A stretch of DNA of 64,000 nt. Source: Ariolimax columbianus. Lineage: Eukaryota > Mollusca > Gastropoda > Stylommatophora > Arionidae. A program made the translations under genes and the position numbers. Location of the stretch: contig JAVGWX010000011.1 in NCBI GenBank assembly GCA_036924085.1, forward strand, positions 26,901,976-26,965,975. Reading direction: 5' to 3'. A model generated the notes under the pieces. The model searched no databases, was not told the origin of the DNA, and worked only from the letters and a program-made list of their open reading frames with translations. This document shows positions 52,235 to 62,579 of this stretch, piece by piece (position 1 is the first letter of the stretch; every line of letters starts with the position of its first letter).

Positions 52235-53445
52235 CTTTCTTTCTTTTTCGTTTGTTCTCAAAATCCAGCTACAGAGCCGAGAACAGGGCTTTGCAAGTAG
52301 CAGGATGTAGTCTGGAAAACAGAATGCATTGTGTCGCTAGTTTACAGATTAACTGCAATATTTGCACCTTTCGGTCCAACACATCTGTATTCGGCAGCAG
52401 GCATTTTTTTAGTACCAGTTAGTCTTCCCCCTTCCATCCCTTCTCCTTAACCACTCTGCCCTGCTGCAGCCTGTTATCCAGGATCACCGCGTGGTGGTGT
52501 AGAAGGGTCTTGGCAGCTCTGGTTCACAGGCCCTGACGCTAGCAGTCAAGTTATGCGTCGCTGACCGCTGCAGCCCATGCACTGCTCAGTATCTTGATAC
52601 CAGAGGCACCAATTCAAGCTTTAATCAATTGCCAGTTTGTTTATTTTACATAGGTAAGGTAATAACTTCAAAAGTGGAAAGAAACTGAAGTGAAGTGATA
52701 AACACAGCATGAAAAGAACTAACAAAAATAATGGTAGTTGTCTGCAACTTTAATTCTTATGGATAATGAGATAACAAAACGGGATCAAGATGCTGAGCAG
52801 CGCATGAGCTGCAGCGGTCAGCGACCCATAGCTGACTGCTAGCGTCAGGGCCAGCGAATCAGAGCTACCAAGACCCTTCTACACCTCCACACGGTGATCC
52901 TGGATAACAGGCTGCAGCACGGCAGACTGGCTAAGGAGAAGGGATCGAAGAGGGAATGCTAATCCGGTACTCAAAAAATGCTTGCTGAAGTCGGATGTGT
53001 TGGACCAAAAGGTGCAAATATCGCAGTGAAGCTGTAAACTACGACACAACGCATTCCGTTCTCTGGACTACATTCTGCTACTTAACCCCTTTCAGGGTTT
53101 GGTAGTGGGAGATTGAGAATGAATGAATCCAAGCCAAGATAACAAAACTCAAGGATAAAAAAGGATAGCCATTAAGCTAGTATTTGTTGGTGGGTTCTTC
53201 TTCTTCTTTATTCTCAATCTCTTGCTATCAAGCCCTGATGAGGGCTGTGCAAGTAGCTGGATGTTGTCCAGAAAACAGAATGCGTTGTGTCGTAGTTTAT
53301 AGCTTTATTGCGATATTTGCACCTTTCAGTTAGACACATCCGACTTCAGCAGGCATTTTTAGATACCTGGTTAACCTTTCCTCTTCGATCCCTTCTCCTT
53401 AACCAGTTTGCTCTGTTGCGGTCTGTTATCCAGGATCCTCTGTGG
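52235..53445. repeat. SINE-A copies: minus (52235-52610), plus (52785-53125), minus (53190-53445)
   Basis: Each carries the SINE-A landmarks in order, e.g. plus copy from ATCAAGATGCTGAGCAGCGC to GTGGGAGATTGAGAATGAAT. The middle copy is long-form. Alternating orientation within 1.2 kb. Confidence 0.9.
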
Positions 53446-53847
53446 GTTCGAATCCAACATATGTCTTATTATGCTGGTTAGGTTTCTGTCAGAGGATTCC
53501 CGACTCAGCTCCATATGACTTGACTTAGACCCTCCCATTCTAGCATTGATGTGATAGGTTTTTTTTTTCTTCAAAATTATTTTGGCAATAGCTTCTACAG
53601 GAAGGGGTAAACAAAGCCCAATGCCTCCTACAACATGCTAGGCAGGTTACAACGTAACTATTCTCTGCTTTTCTTTCAAGCCCCAGCAACATATGGGTGC
53701 CAGCTATCTCCATATTTCCCCTCCAATCTCCAGCTGGAATGAGTATAGTCATGTTCTTTGTCACAAATTTGTGTTTTTTGTATCAACCATTTACAAACCA
53801 GTTAGTCTGGCCTCAACAGCGCACATAACATCAGTTACTGTCCGATC

Positions 53848-54008
53848 CAGCCGAAGACGGATGTGTCAGACCGAAAGGTGCAAATATCGCAGTCAAGCTG
53901 TAAGCTAGCGACACAACGTATTCCATTCTCTGGACTACATCCTTCTACTTGCAAAGCCCTGTTCAGGGTTTGGTAGCAGGAGATTGAGAATGAACGCAGA
54001 AGAAGAAG
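53848..54008 (+). repeat. SINE-A short form with TSD
   Basis: CAGCCGAAGACGGATGTGTC to GAACGCAGAAGAAGAAG. The flanks ACTGTCCGATC at 53837-53847 and 54009-54019 are a perfect 11-bp TSD. Confidence 0.93.
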
Positions 54009-54059
54009 ACTGTCCGATCGACCAAAATAAACGCGTGTTTGGCTCTGTCACTAAGCTAC

Positions 54060-54285
54060 GTTGTTTACATATTCTTTTTCTTCTGCATCCTTCTTGAAAA
54101 GGACATTGTATTCAGCGAGCTTTTTTCATACCGGATTTGCCACCTGACCACGGTTCCTATTCTCTTAGCCTGTTTCCTGCTTGGAGGTGGAATAGGGTCT
54201 TGGTCAGCTCTAGTTTGTTGACCCTGATGCAAGAAACCAGCTATAAGTCGCTGGCTGCCGCCACATTCCCTGTGCTGCATCTTCC
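54060..54285 (-). repeat. SINE-B copy
   Basis: CTTCTTGAAAAGGACATTG, GGTCTTGGTCAGCTCTAG, TCGCTGGCTGCCGCC and CCCTGTGCTGCATCTTC. Confidence 0.75.
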
Positions 54286-54289
54286 TGTT

Positions 54290-54930
54290 TACATATTCAG
54301 ACTGCTCTTAACATGGCAGAATATCTTGGCGCACTAACAGCTTCCATTTAATGAACAATATTCTATATTCTTCCGCCAGTTTCCAGTTAAATAATTGAAG
54401 TTGTGGCTTTTAAGCTACGGAATTTGAACTTGATGAAAGAAAATGGTAAAGCTATTGATGGGACGAGGAGAAAAAAATGTATTCAAGGGTTATAACTCTA
54501 GCTACATTAATGACATTTACGCTACTATTCTTGTTTTTTTTGTCACTCTGTATATTCCGAATTTGTGGGGGTGATTTGATTGGCTGATCGAATCATATGC
54601 TTACGGTACGAGAAGTCCGGAATCCAGGGCTCAATTTCCGGATGAGCCCTAATATTTTTGCCATTTTTTTGTTTCAAATTTTATCAATACATTCCATTCT
54701 ATTATGGTGTCATTTTCGGATAACATCAGCACAAAAAATGTATAAGCAATTGATATCAGGAAACGCCTCTGGTTTGTTTATTTTTCTGCTGTAAGCGACA
54801 GTTAATTTATATCTCATTTTTTTAAATCAATAAAGTGAGATAAATTTTGTACGAAACAAAAACATGTTTCTGTCTGCAGGTGTAGTCAAAACAAACCAAC
54901 ACTAAACACTTTTTTCTGGAACTTTTTTCT
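54290..54930. other. Intronic stretch without recognised feature
   Basis: AT-rich. AGTCCGGAATCCAGG and AATTTTATCAATACATTC recur weakly near 55060-55080. Confidence 0.45.
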
Positions 54931-54934
54931 CAAG

Positions 54935-55030
54935 CGGCACAGTGGTCGAGGGATGTGATCCTCGTCCTGAGTGGTAGAGGTCACGCAGTCAGTGCTTCAA
55001 ATCTTAGATGAGGCCTGTGATTCTTTTTCT
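54935..55030 (+). repeat. tRNA-like SINE head
   Basis: CGGCACAGTGGTCGAGGGAT, GATCCTCGTCCTGAGTGG, GTGCTTCAAATC: A-box- and B-box-like elements with tRNA-like spacing, but no closed cloverleaf. Confidence 0.45.
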
Positions 55031-55287
55031 TCTCCACATTTTCCGTTAAACATTTCTTTTATAACTTTTATCAATACATTTCCTTTGTTTATACTGTTAT
55101 TTTTAGGATAACGTCAATTACAAAATAGAAAATAAATAGTGTATTGCACTCTTCTGGTGGAGAATGGATTTGTAGGCAGGCTGATTGGGAGATGGGGTGT
55201 GGCGGCTTGAGAAAGAATGCAATGAGGAAGGGTACGAAAAGGGAGAACCTTTAATTGTTAATCTGCTGTTGTCTCTTTTATAACGTA

Positions 55288-55500
55288 CAGTTTGATGGTG
55301 GACAGATTGTACAGTTTGATGGTGGACAGATTGTAGAGTTTGATGGTGGACAGATTGTACAGTTTGATGGTGGACAGATTGTACAGTTTGATGGTGGACA
55401 GATTGTAGAGTTTGATGGTGGACAGATTGTACAGTTTGATGGTGGACAGATTGTACAGTTTGATGGTGGACAGATTGTACAGTTTGATGGTGGACAGATC
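55288..55500. repeat. 24-bp tandem repeat, nine copies
   Basis: GTACAGTTTGATGGTGGACA plus GATT, nine units with an internal alternation of GTACAG and GTAGAG. It is open in frame on both strands (VQFDGGQI and CPPSNCTI) because the unit is a multiple of three. Confidence 0.95.
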
Positions 55501-55639
55501 TTCTGCCTGTATCTGCTAGCACTAATATATATTTTCATTATGAATACTTCACATCATAGATAGTTTATTATATGTGCCATTAGATCGATCAATCATAATT
55601 TTAGCTCAATTTTTATTAATAATAATTTTGTTTATTTTC

Positions 55640-55955
55640 GAGAAAAAAAACTATTGGACATACGGAGTTGCGGCAATTGCCTTTGATGGCAAGTAAAGAC
55701 AAAATCCTGCCAAATTTGATCGAACTGTAAATGGTTTAGCTACATCTTTAGAATCAACCACAGGCCAAGCAGACACCATCAGCTTGTCAGATCTGCTTAC
55801 TTGGGCTGCCAGTTGCACCCCAGACTTAAGACATACTACTTGAACGAACAATTTAAAACAAAACACAAATTGAACACTAAACTTTTTCTGAACCATTGCC
55901 AAAAAATTTCGCTTAGGGCATTGTATCTGTATACTAACCAGTGTATTCATTGTGT
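55640..55955 (-). CDS. Unrecognised ORF, possible pseudogene fragment
   Basis: The minus frame reads FLAMVQKKFSVQFVF, VCLKSGVQLAAQVSRSDKLM, VSAWPVVDSKDVAKPFTVRS, NLAGFCLYLPSKAIAATPY. Composition looks protein-like and non-repetitive. No splice sites fitting the host gene phase were found and I do not recognise the family; it may be a transposon or retrocopy remnant. Confidence 0.25.
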
Positions 55956-56059
55956 TAACACTGGTTTTGCTATAGAAACGGCTTTATCGAAAATGAGGCC
56001 ACTTCCTCACATCTTGAAAACAACAAAATAGCTAGATTAAACAATTTTTTCTCTGTCGT

Positions 56060-56280
56060 TATTGATTGTGATGAATTTAAATTATTGCAACAGATTTTCC
56101 GGAGTAGGTCTGTTTAGTTAGTTTATGTAGATGCTATAAATACATTTGTAGTGGAAACTTAACAGATATGCTGATCTGGTTAAGAACACTACCAGTGTTT
56201 TGTGACAATTTTGTGGATTTACAAGACAACCAGTGTACTCAAAAATGGGTATGTCTAAATTTTTATGATGCAATACAAAC
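56060..56280. mobile_element. PB2 fragment
   Basis: GCAACAGATTTTCCGGAGTA, GTAGTGGAAACTTAACAGAT and GATTTACAAGACAACCAGTG; closely matched at 60640-60775. Confidence 0.65.
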
Positions 56281-56299
56281 AAATGTGGAAACAAGAAGG

Positions 56300-56720
56300 C
56301 TAAGCATGAGTGTTGTGAATGCAAAGACCACCAATGATGAACACAAATTTGAAAAGCTCAATCCATGTGATCAACTGGTTTTTTTGTGGTAACAATAAAT
56401 GCACGGAATTAACAAATTCAACCAAAATATATCAAGTGAACAACACAATGAAAGTGTTCAGAAGGCAAAATCCATCAATAATGAATCTAGTCTTCAAATG
56501 CTCAATCCACACAATCAACTGAATTTTCTGTTGGTGACAATAAAACCATACTACTTTGCATGGAGTGACAAAATTCAACCAAAATTTGCAAAATGAACAA
56601 GAAAATAAAATTCTACATTTCAGAAGGCAAAACTTATCAACAACGAACACTGACTTCCAAGTTCAATCTTGGCAATCAACAAGATTTACCATTGATGATG
56701 TTGAGACAGACTCGGCACTG
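56300..56720. repeat. About 165-bp diverged tandem repeat, 2.5 copies
   Basis: Units begin at GCAAAGACCACCAATGATGA (56318), GGCAAAATCCATCAATAATG (56464) and GGCAAAACTTATCAACAACG (56624). Each has CTCAATCCA, ATCAACTG and GACAATAAA- or AACAATAAA-type landmarks. Confidence 0.75.
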
Positions 56721-56859
56721 CTATCACAAAACAGGTTTTCACTCCTGTAAAACTGTTCCAACAGAATTTTAAACAGCAGCTCATTTACCTTTATAATTAA
56801 TCATAAATAAACTGAATTCTTCTTTCCACTTTTTTACCTACTTGTGCCTTTCAGCGTCA

Positions 56860-57535
56860 GGTTATGAAGAAGGTGTCTTGACAAGATCCTAGTATATGCT
56901 TCGTACATGGGGAGATTTACTGCTTGTTATTTCTGCTATCCATCTTTTGTGTGGTTGGCCCTTGGCTTTGTATCCATTGTATATGTATAGCATTGCTTTC
57001 TGAGGGATACTCTCTGGTGTTTGACGTGTCACGTGGCCGAACCATTTGGTTTGCTGCCTACTCACAAGGTCTAGCACTTGTGTTGTACCTACTTTTCTCC
57101 TAATCTTTGTCTCTGATTCTATTCATTCTCGTTACTTCAATTATTCTATGCAGGCATCTCATCTCTGTTGTTACGATGTTTCTTTTATCTTTGTTTGTTA
57201 ATGTCCAATTCTGGTGCTGATAGCACAATGTGGGTAGGAATATTGTGTTGTATAGAGTTCTTTTTGTATCTTTTGTCATGTGCTTACATAGTAATATCAA
57301 GGACATTTGTCCAATGATTTGACTTGATTGATTGCATCTGTTTTGGATTTCAGTGTTGCCTTTGCCATCTGTTGAGATGATATTACTCAGGCACGATAAA
57401 TTTTTCACCTGATAAATTGAATACAATTTTAATAATGACACCAATTTCAGGTGGACAGAATAATGATAATCCACATGAGTGACGAAGGCACACTGTATCA
57501 AATGTCTGTGACCACAATTTATAGCTGAGGCCATG
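56860..57535 (-). pseudogene. RTE-like LINE C-terminal region, largely open
   Basis: 57100-57534: VKNLSCLSNIISTDGKGNTE, IQNRCNQSSQIIGQMS, KRTLYNTIFLPTLCYQHQNW, EMRCLHRIIEVTRMNRIRDK. 56889-57077: RQQTKWFGHVTRQTPESIPQ, AKGQPHKRW. It is the 'YLGxxIxxDGxxxxEIxxRIxxA...LPxLxYGxExW...MRxLRRIxGxTRxDRIRN...WFGHVxRM...GRPxxRW' domain. One frame break near 57085-57100. Confidence 0.9.
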
Positions 57536-57539
57536 AGTT

Positions 57540-57880
57540 TTTTCTTATTCTTCCTTCGTTCTCAAACTACCACTTCCAAGCCCTGAACAGGACTTTGCAG
57601 GATGTTGTCCGAAGTACGGAATGCGTTGTCTCTCTAGTTTACAGCTTGACTGATATATTTGCACCTTTAGGTCAGAGACATTCGACTTCAACATGGCATT
57701 TTTGGGTACCGGATTAGCCTTCCCTCTTCGATCCTTTCTGCTTAGTCAGTCTGTCCTGTTGCAGCCTGTTATCCAGGATCACCACATGAAGGTGGGAAAG
57801 GGTCTTGACAGCTCCGGGTCACTGGCCCTGATACTAGCAGTCAGCTTTGTGTTTCTGACTGCTACAGCTCAAACACTGTT
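57540..57880 (-). repeat. SINE-A copy
   Basis: TTCTTCCTTCGTTCTCAAAC, TTACAGCTTGACTGATATAT, TTAGCCTTCCCTCTTCGATC, CTGTTATCCAGGATCACCAC and ACTGCTACAGCTCAAACACT, minus orientation. Confidence 0.88.
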
Positions 57881-57924
57881 CAGCTCCTTGATTGTGCAAT
57901 GGGAGTTTGATTGGTTCCATGTAA

Positions 57925-58740
57925 CGAGATATCTGGTTGGGGATTCTCTGTTAGAGTTAGAGGGGAGGTCATCATTGAGCAGAGCAGACCATACAGAACA
58001 GCAACCTCTGGTATGAGAATGGAAATGAAAGCAGTTACAGCAGATCTGAGATGACTATTAACAGGTGCAGTCATCATGTCAGATTCCCAATCCTTACTAC
58101 GGACAGTACAGAAAGGCTGGCTGAGGCATGAGTGAATGACAGCTGTGGAGGCATCAAACCTGTAGAGGTGGCGTGGTCGTTCTAGGGTTCAGGGCAATGA
58201 AAGAGCCAACATCATAGCTTCACAGGCCTCAATTTCAGATACATTAGATGGGATCAAGATGCTGAGCAGCGTATGAGCTGCAGTGGTCAGCGACCCATAG
58301 CTGACTGCTAGCGTCCGGGCCAGCGAACCAGAGATGCCAAGACCCTTCTACACCTACACACGGTGATCCTGGATAACAGGCTGCAGCAGGGCAGACTGGC
58401 TAAGGAAAAGGGGTAGAAGAGGGAATGCTAACCCAGTACTCAAAAAATGCTTGCTGAAGTCGGATGTGTTGGACGGAAAGGTGCAAATATCACAGTCAAG
58501 CTGTAAACTACGACACATTCTGCTACTTAAGCCCTTTCAGGGTTTGGTAGTGGGAGATTGAGAACGAACGAAGCCAAGCCAAGCCAGCCAGGTACATTAG
58601 ATATGAATCAGGTCAGGTCATCCCATAACTGGTGAGGTCGTTGGGGCACACCAGAAGTATAGGAGTTGACATTTTGAAGTCTATCAATAACCACCTGTTA
58701 AACGATAACAAAACAATAAATGAATCACCAATTCACAGAC
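57925..58740 (+). pseudogene. LINE RNase H relic split by SINE-A
   Basis: Plus readings EMKAVTADLR, GAVIMSDSQSLLRTVQKGWL (RNase H Glu and Asp regions), WRGRSRVQGNERANIIASQA (last Asp region changed to Asn). After the SINE, DILKSINNHLLNDN. Related to 41476-41685. Confidence 0.75.
58250..58592 (+). repeat. SINE-A long form with TSD
   Basis: GGGATCAAGATGCTGAGCAG to GAACGAACGAAGCCAAGCC. The flanks TACATTAGAT at 58240-58249 and 58593-58602 are a perfect 10-bp TSD in an older RNase H relic, which proves the 343-bp form moves as a unit. Confidence 0.95.
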
Positions 58741-58828
58741 TACAGATCCTTGATGTCAAACAAGATTCAAACAGACTGGGATGCAAGAGAGGATGAAGCA
58801 GAAATGTGTGCAATCAAACAGCTGCAGG

Positions 58829-59186
58829 GGATCAAGATGCTGAGCAGCAAATGAGCTGCAGTGGTCAGCGACCCATAGTTGACTGCTAGCGCCAGGGCCA
58901 GCGAACCATAGCTGCCAAGACCCTTCTACACCTCCACGTGGTGATCCTGGATAACAGGATGCATCAGGGCAGACTGGCTAAGGAGAAGGGATTGAAGAGG
59001 TAATGCTAAACCGGTACTCAAAAAATGTTTGCTGAAGTTGGATGTGTTGGACCGAAAGGTGCAAATATCGCAGCCAAGCTGTAAACTACGACACAACGCA
59101 TTCCGTTTTCTGGACTACATTCTGCTACTTAAGCCCTTTCAGGGTTTGGTAGTGGGAGCTTGAGAACGAACGAAGAAGAAGAAGAA
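58829..59186 (+). repeat. SINE-A long form with TSD
   Basis: GGATCAAGATGCTGAGCAGC to GAACGAAGAAGAAGAAGAA. The flanks ACAGCTGCAGG at 58818-58828 and 59187-59197 are a perfect 11-bp TSD. It lies 165 bp from the SH3B exon donor, in sense opposite to the gene. Confidence 0.95.
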
Positions 59187-59351
59187 ACAGCTGCAGGAAC
59201 CATCAGTATGCACGCCCTTCGCCATATACTGAGAGAAACTGAACACTGTATGGGTATACCCGGAGTGCAGTGATGTCGATTCTTAGGAACAGAACTCATT
59301 GTAATGCACAGAAGAGCAGACAACAAATGCATCTCTTCTTGTGACACTTAC

Positions 59352-59449
59352 CTGTCTTTGAAAATCAAGGATTTCTCCTACGGCAAGGTCTAGTTCGTCA
59401 TCATTTTCTTTTTTGTACTCAAATAAAACTTTACACTTTTTCTTTTTAT
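59352..59449 (-). CDS. SH3KBP1/CD2AP: SH3KBP1/CD2AP exon: N-terminal half of SH3B
   Basis: The 98-nt exon encodes residues 44-76, starting DKKKKCKVLFEY and ending DFQRQ. VLFEY is the ALYDY-equivalent strand of the SH3 fold, and ENDDELDL is the acidic RT loop that selects basic/proline ligands; both are close to the second SH3 domain of CIN85/CD2AP. The acceptor is TTTTCAG and the donor is CAG|GTAAGT, a perfect consensus. It ends in phase 0 between the RT loop and the tryptophan strand, so SH3B is split over two exons 8.2 kb apart. It is flanked downstream by the LINE relic at 59640-60600 and upstream in coordinate by a SINE-A copy. Confidence 0.93.
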
Positions 59450-59639
59450 CTGAAAAGTAAGTTTTGAAAAACGAATTAATTGTTTTCATTACAACAAGAC
59501 TTTATTCTTCTTCCTCCTTGGCGTTTGTCTTGAAAATCATGTTGTGTCGTAGTTCACAGGGTTTCAGTTGACAAACCATCTGACAACTTTGACCCTGTTG
59601 TGAAAAGCCTGTGTGGGATAAACTGGTCAAGATGAAAGA

Positions 59640-60600
59640 GCTTGATGAAAACCAGCCGACATCAGACTTCTTCTTTGCGTTCAGGATTTTCGGTCATGCT
59701 ATCGCAGGCCAGTTGCCATGATGAAGTCTGTAGTATTCACCAGATCGGAACGGCTGCCCCACAGCTTTTGTCTCAGCTCCGCACCATCTGGTCAGGTCTC
59801 GTATCTTATTTCCCTATATAGTGGGCATTCCTGTAGAGTGTGTTCAGGGTTCTGGCACCACTATTCCACATGGGCATTTATCAGTGTGTGAGATCTTTAG
59901 TCGGTATTGATGTTCTAGAAGTCTGCAGTGACCAGTTCTCAGGTGAAATAGGGTAGTTTGTTAGTTTCTTTTCATCTTCTTCGTTGATCCTCAGATCAAG
60001 GTCCGAGTTTCTTTTACAAAGGACATCGCTGTTTGTAAGGCTGTTTTATCTCCATACAACTTTTGTCTCATATCTGTCTCGCGAGGCCAGTATTGTTCTC
60101 TCTTTTCCTTCGTGAGCGTGCAGCTTTGCAGGATGTGTTCCATGGTCATATGCTCCGCACATGGACACTTGTCATCCTCATTTTGTTGTAAAATTGACCC
60201 TTCAGTCTGTTATGCCCAGTTCTCAGTCTCAAGTGATAACTTGCTCTTCTCTAGTTAAGTTGTTGGTTTCTTTTTGAGTTGGTGGATTGGATCTGGTCTA
60301 TTACTCATGGTTATGTCTTCTCTTCATTATTGTATATACTGATTTCTGATGATGTTCTTGGTATCTCTGTGTGGTGTGCAATATTTTGCTAGAGCTTCAG
60401 CCCTCCCGTTTCCTGTGATACTGCAGAGGGAGGGTAGCCATTAGAGTGCTATTGTTGAGGATCTCTGGAGTTTTCCTAGTTCGACGACATGAGTATCAGG
60501 TGGTATGGTGAGACACAATGGTATATTCTATGTTTTCCATTCATTTACTTCCATGGATTTGGAAGGAATATTGTTTCTTAATAAGGTGTCTTTTAATGAA
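59640..60600 (-). pseudogene. I-like LINE relics, two overlapping C-terminal pieces
   Basis: Minus readings: near 59840-59960 LFHLRTGHCRLLEHQYRLKI, SHTDKCPCGIVVPEP. Near 60060-60180 DDKCPCAEHMTMEHILQSCT, LTKEKREQYWPRETDMRQKL. Near 60390-60450 LPSLCSITGNGRAEALAKYC (RNase H end). Two zinc-knuckle CPC motifs mean two copies. Confidence 0.8.
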
Positions 60601-60639
60601 GTCCATTGTCTCTCGAGACTTACAGGATGCCAATTAATC

Positions 60640-60775
60640 AATAAATACATTTGCAGTGGAAACTAACAGATATGCTGATCTGGTTAGGAACACTTTCAGT
60701 GCTTTGTGGTAATTTCATGGATTTACAAGACAACTGGTGTACCCAAAAAAAGGTAAGTCTTAATGTTTGTGACGT
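60640..60775. mobile_element. PB2 fragment
   Basis: TTTGCAGTGGAAACTAACAG, ATGCTGATCTGGTTAGG and GGATTTACAAGACAACTGG, as at 56140-56240. Confidence 0.65.
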
Positions 60776-60859
60776 AATTTTAAAAAATGAAACAAACTTC
60801 TAATTTTACATTTTTGATCCATTTACTGACCAAAATATGCCGTGTTCTTAAACATGAGA

Positions 60860-61760
60860 CAATTCAAAGGCTGCTCCTAAGCAGTTGTCAACTCTAGGTC
60901 TAAAAGCAAAATGTCAAACTCACTGTCATGAGCTCACATCCATCATTAATACGTTGTGTGACATCCTGCAGCATCAATACAGGCTTGGCATTGGCGTCTC
61001 GTACTATTGCAGAATGTCTTGAAAAATGTTTGGGGCATGGAGCTCCATTCTGCAATGAGTGCTCTCACCAGATCGTTTCGCATTGCTGATGTCATGCAGG
61101 CGGCCCCTTCTGTTCAGTTCATCGATCATGTGTTCAATCGAGTTCATATCAGGAGAGATTGCAGACCAATCCAGTACAAGAAAAGGTTGCTGGGCTAAGA
61201 AATTGCTGGTAACGTTAGCTGTGTGAGGCCTAGCGTCATCGTGCCGACAAATTTTCAGATCTAGGTGATTCTGGAAGAAAGGCACTACTATGAGTCGTAG
61301 TAATTGATTAACGTAGACGTCAGCGGTAGCTCTGATAACATGATGGGGAGTGCAGTGGTCATTAAAGAATCCAAACCACACATGTACACTTTCTCCTCCA
61401 TATCTGTCATGCTGGACTACACAGGCATCTAGATATCTTTCTCTGGGATGATGTCAGACACAATTTCTCCTATCAACAAAGGAGACATTAAATTGGCTAT
61501 CATCAGAGAACATCGTCGATCTCTATTCTGCCCTTGAACGACAAATATTGTGGTGGGCCCAAGCCAATCTGTTGATGACAAACATCATATCCAGTGATGT
61601 TGCTCCATCCACACACTGAGACATATTAGGGGCACAAGAGAATGACCAGCTGCGATGTGTCGTACTTGTACCCAGAGGAAGACACACCAGACACCGGAAA
61701 GCAAAACAGGTGTTCAGATACACATACGAACAGGATAATGTAGTGAACAAGCTCAGGTCG
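60860..61760 (-). pseudogene. Tc1-like (DD34E) transposase relic
   Basis: Minus reading: NRLAWAHHNICRSRAE, stop, RSTMFSDDSQFNVSFVDRRN (first catalytic Asp), RERYLDACVVQHDRYGGESV, HVWFGFFNDHCTPHHVIR, ICRHDDARPHTANVTSNFL (second Asp; the usual DNARPH is DDARPH), FLVLDWSAISPDMNSIEHMI, DELNRRGRLHD (Glu), then a decayed C terminus. 61004-61381 is open for 125 codons. The DNA-binding N terminus and inverted repeats were not seen. Confidence 0.9.
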
Positions 61761-61789
61761 TATTGTCTGTCATCGATTATGGACTAGGC

Positions 61790-62270
61790 ATCCTCACACT
61801 ATCAAGAACACAGTGTGAAAGGTTGGATCGGATCCAGCGTTAGCCCAGGTCTCCTTCACTGTTCTATAGCTGCCCAGCGTATCGGGTAGAATCTGCTCCC
61901 GTTCAAGGTAGGCCATTATTTTCCTGGCCACTATCTTCTCGAGCAATTTTCCATATACATGTTGACAGGGAATAACAAGATAATCCACACGGCTGAACAT
62001 CGGACACATGTTGTCTGACATAGTGTCCAGGACACAGAAAGTTATTGAGTATTGGTTTGCATGCATCCTGCAGGGAATGAGTATATGACTCCTGATCTCA
62101 CAGATGGTGTGGTCATTGATTGATTTCAGTATGTCCATATCCATATCCTCTGTCCACACTATTGGTGCTTTTGAGGTCACGGTGCCTGCTCTTTGATTAA
62201 TATCAGCACCAGCCCAGCACGACCAGGACAGTAGGTCCACAGGAGCCCCTGATGGTTTGAGATCTCATAA
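61790..62270 (-). pseudogene. LINE relic: RNase H end joined to RT fragment
   Basis: 148 open codons: SWSCWAGADINQRAGTVTSK, MDILKSINDHTICEIRSHIL (the DILKSI tail of the 41.5-kb relic), then VYGKLLEKIVARKIMAYLER, EQILPDTLGSYRTVKETWAN, the 'KxLExIVxxRIxxxLExxxLLPDxQxGFRxxxSTxD' RT-1 region. The order RNase H then RT in one strand means two fragments are joined head to tail. Confidence 0.8.
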
Positions 62271-62445
62271 TGAAGACATCCCTTCAATACTCTCCGAAGG
62301 AAGGATTAAGACCCAGACATAATTTTTTTCCCGATTAAAGAGGTCATGGATATACACTTCTGAGCTGAAACAACTGCTTCAATTTCTATTCTCACACTTT
62401 AGGTTGCCGTTGTGTAAGCTAACAGCCAATAGAGAAATACATTAC

Positions 62446-62575
62446 CTTTCTTCTTGGGAGGAACACCCATTGGAACACCACCCAATTTGCTAGCCAGCTC
62501 TCTGACTGATTTTCTTTGTGTGGCTTCTCGTTTTTCTTCTTTTTTGTTCGGTGGTGGTTCTCGACGCTTGACCAG
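62446..62575 (-). CDS. SH3KBP1/CD2AP: SH3KBP1/CD2AP exon: linker between SH3A and SH3B
   Basis: The first exon visible in transcript order encodes residues 1-43 of the assembled part plus one base. It starts LVKRREPPP after a TTACCAG acceptor and ends VPPKKK before a G|GTAATG donor. It is very basic (many K/R), matching the basic linker that joins SH3A to SH3B in CIN85 and CD2AP. A serine/leucine segment (KSVRELASKLGG) resembles the linker seen in CD2AP-type proteins. It begins in phase 0, so an upstream exon ending in phase 0 with the end of SH3A is expected; none is seen between 62576 and 64000. The exon ends in phase 1, and the split codon with the next exon gives Asp. Confidence 0.82.
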
Positions 62576-62579
62576 CTGG

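Noticed and set aside
55255..55563. ORF with VQFDGGQI repeats
   Set aside because: 24-bp repeat open on both strands; no flanking coding sequence or splice context.
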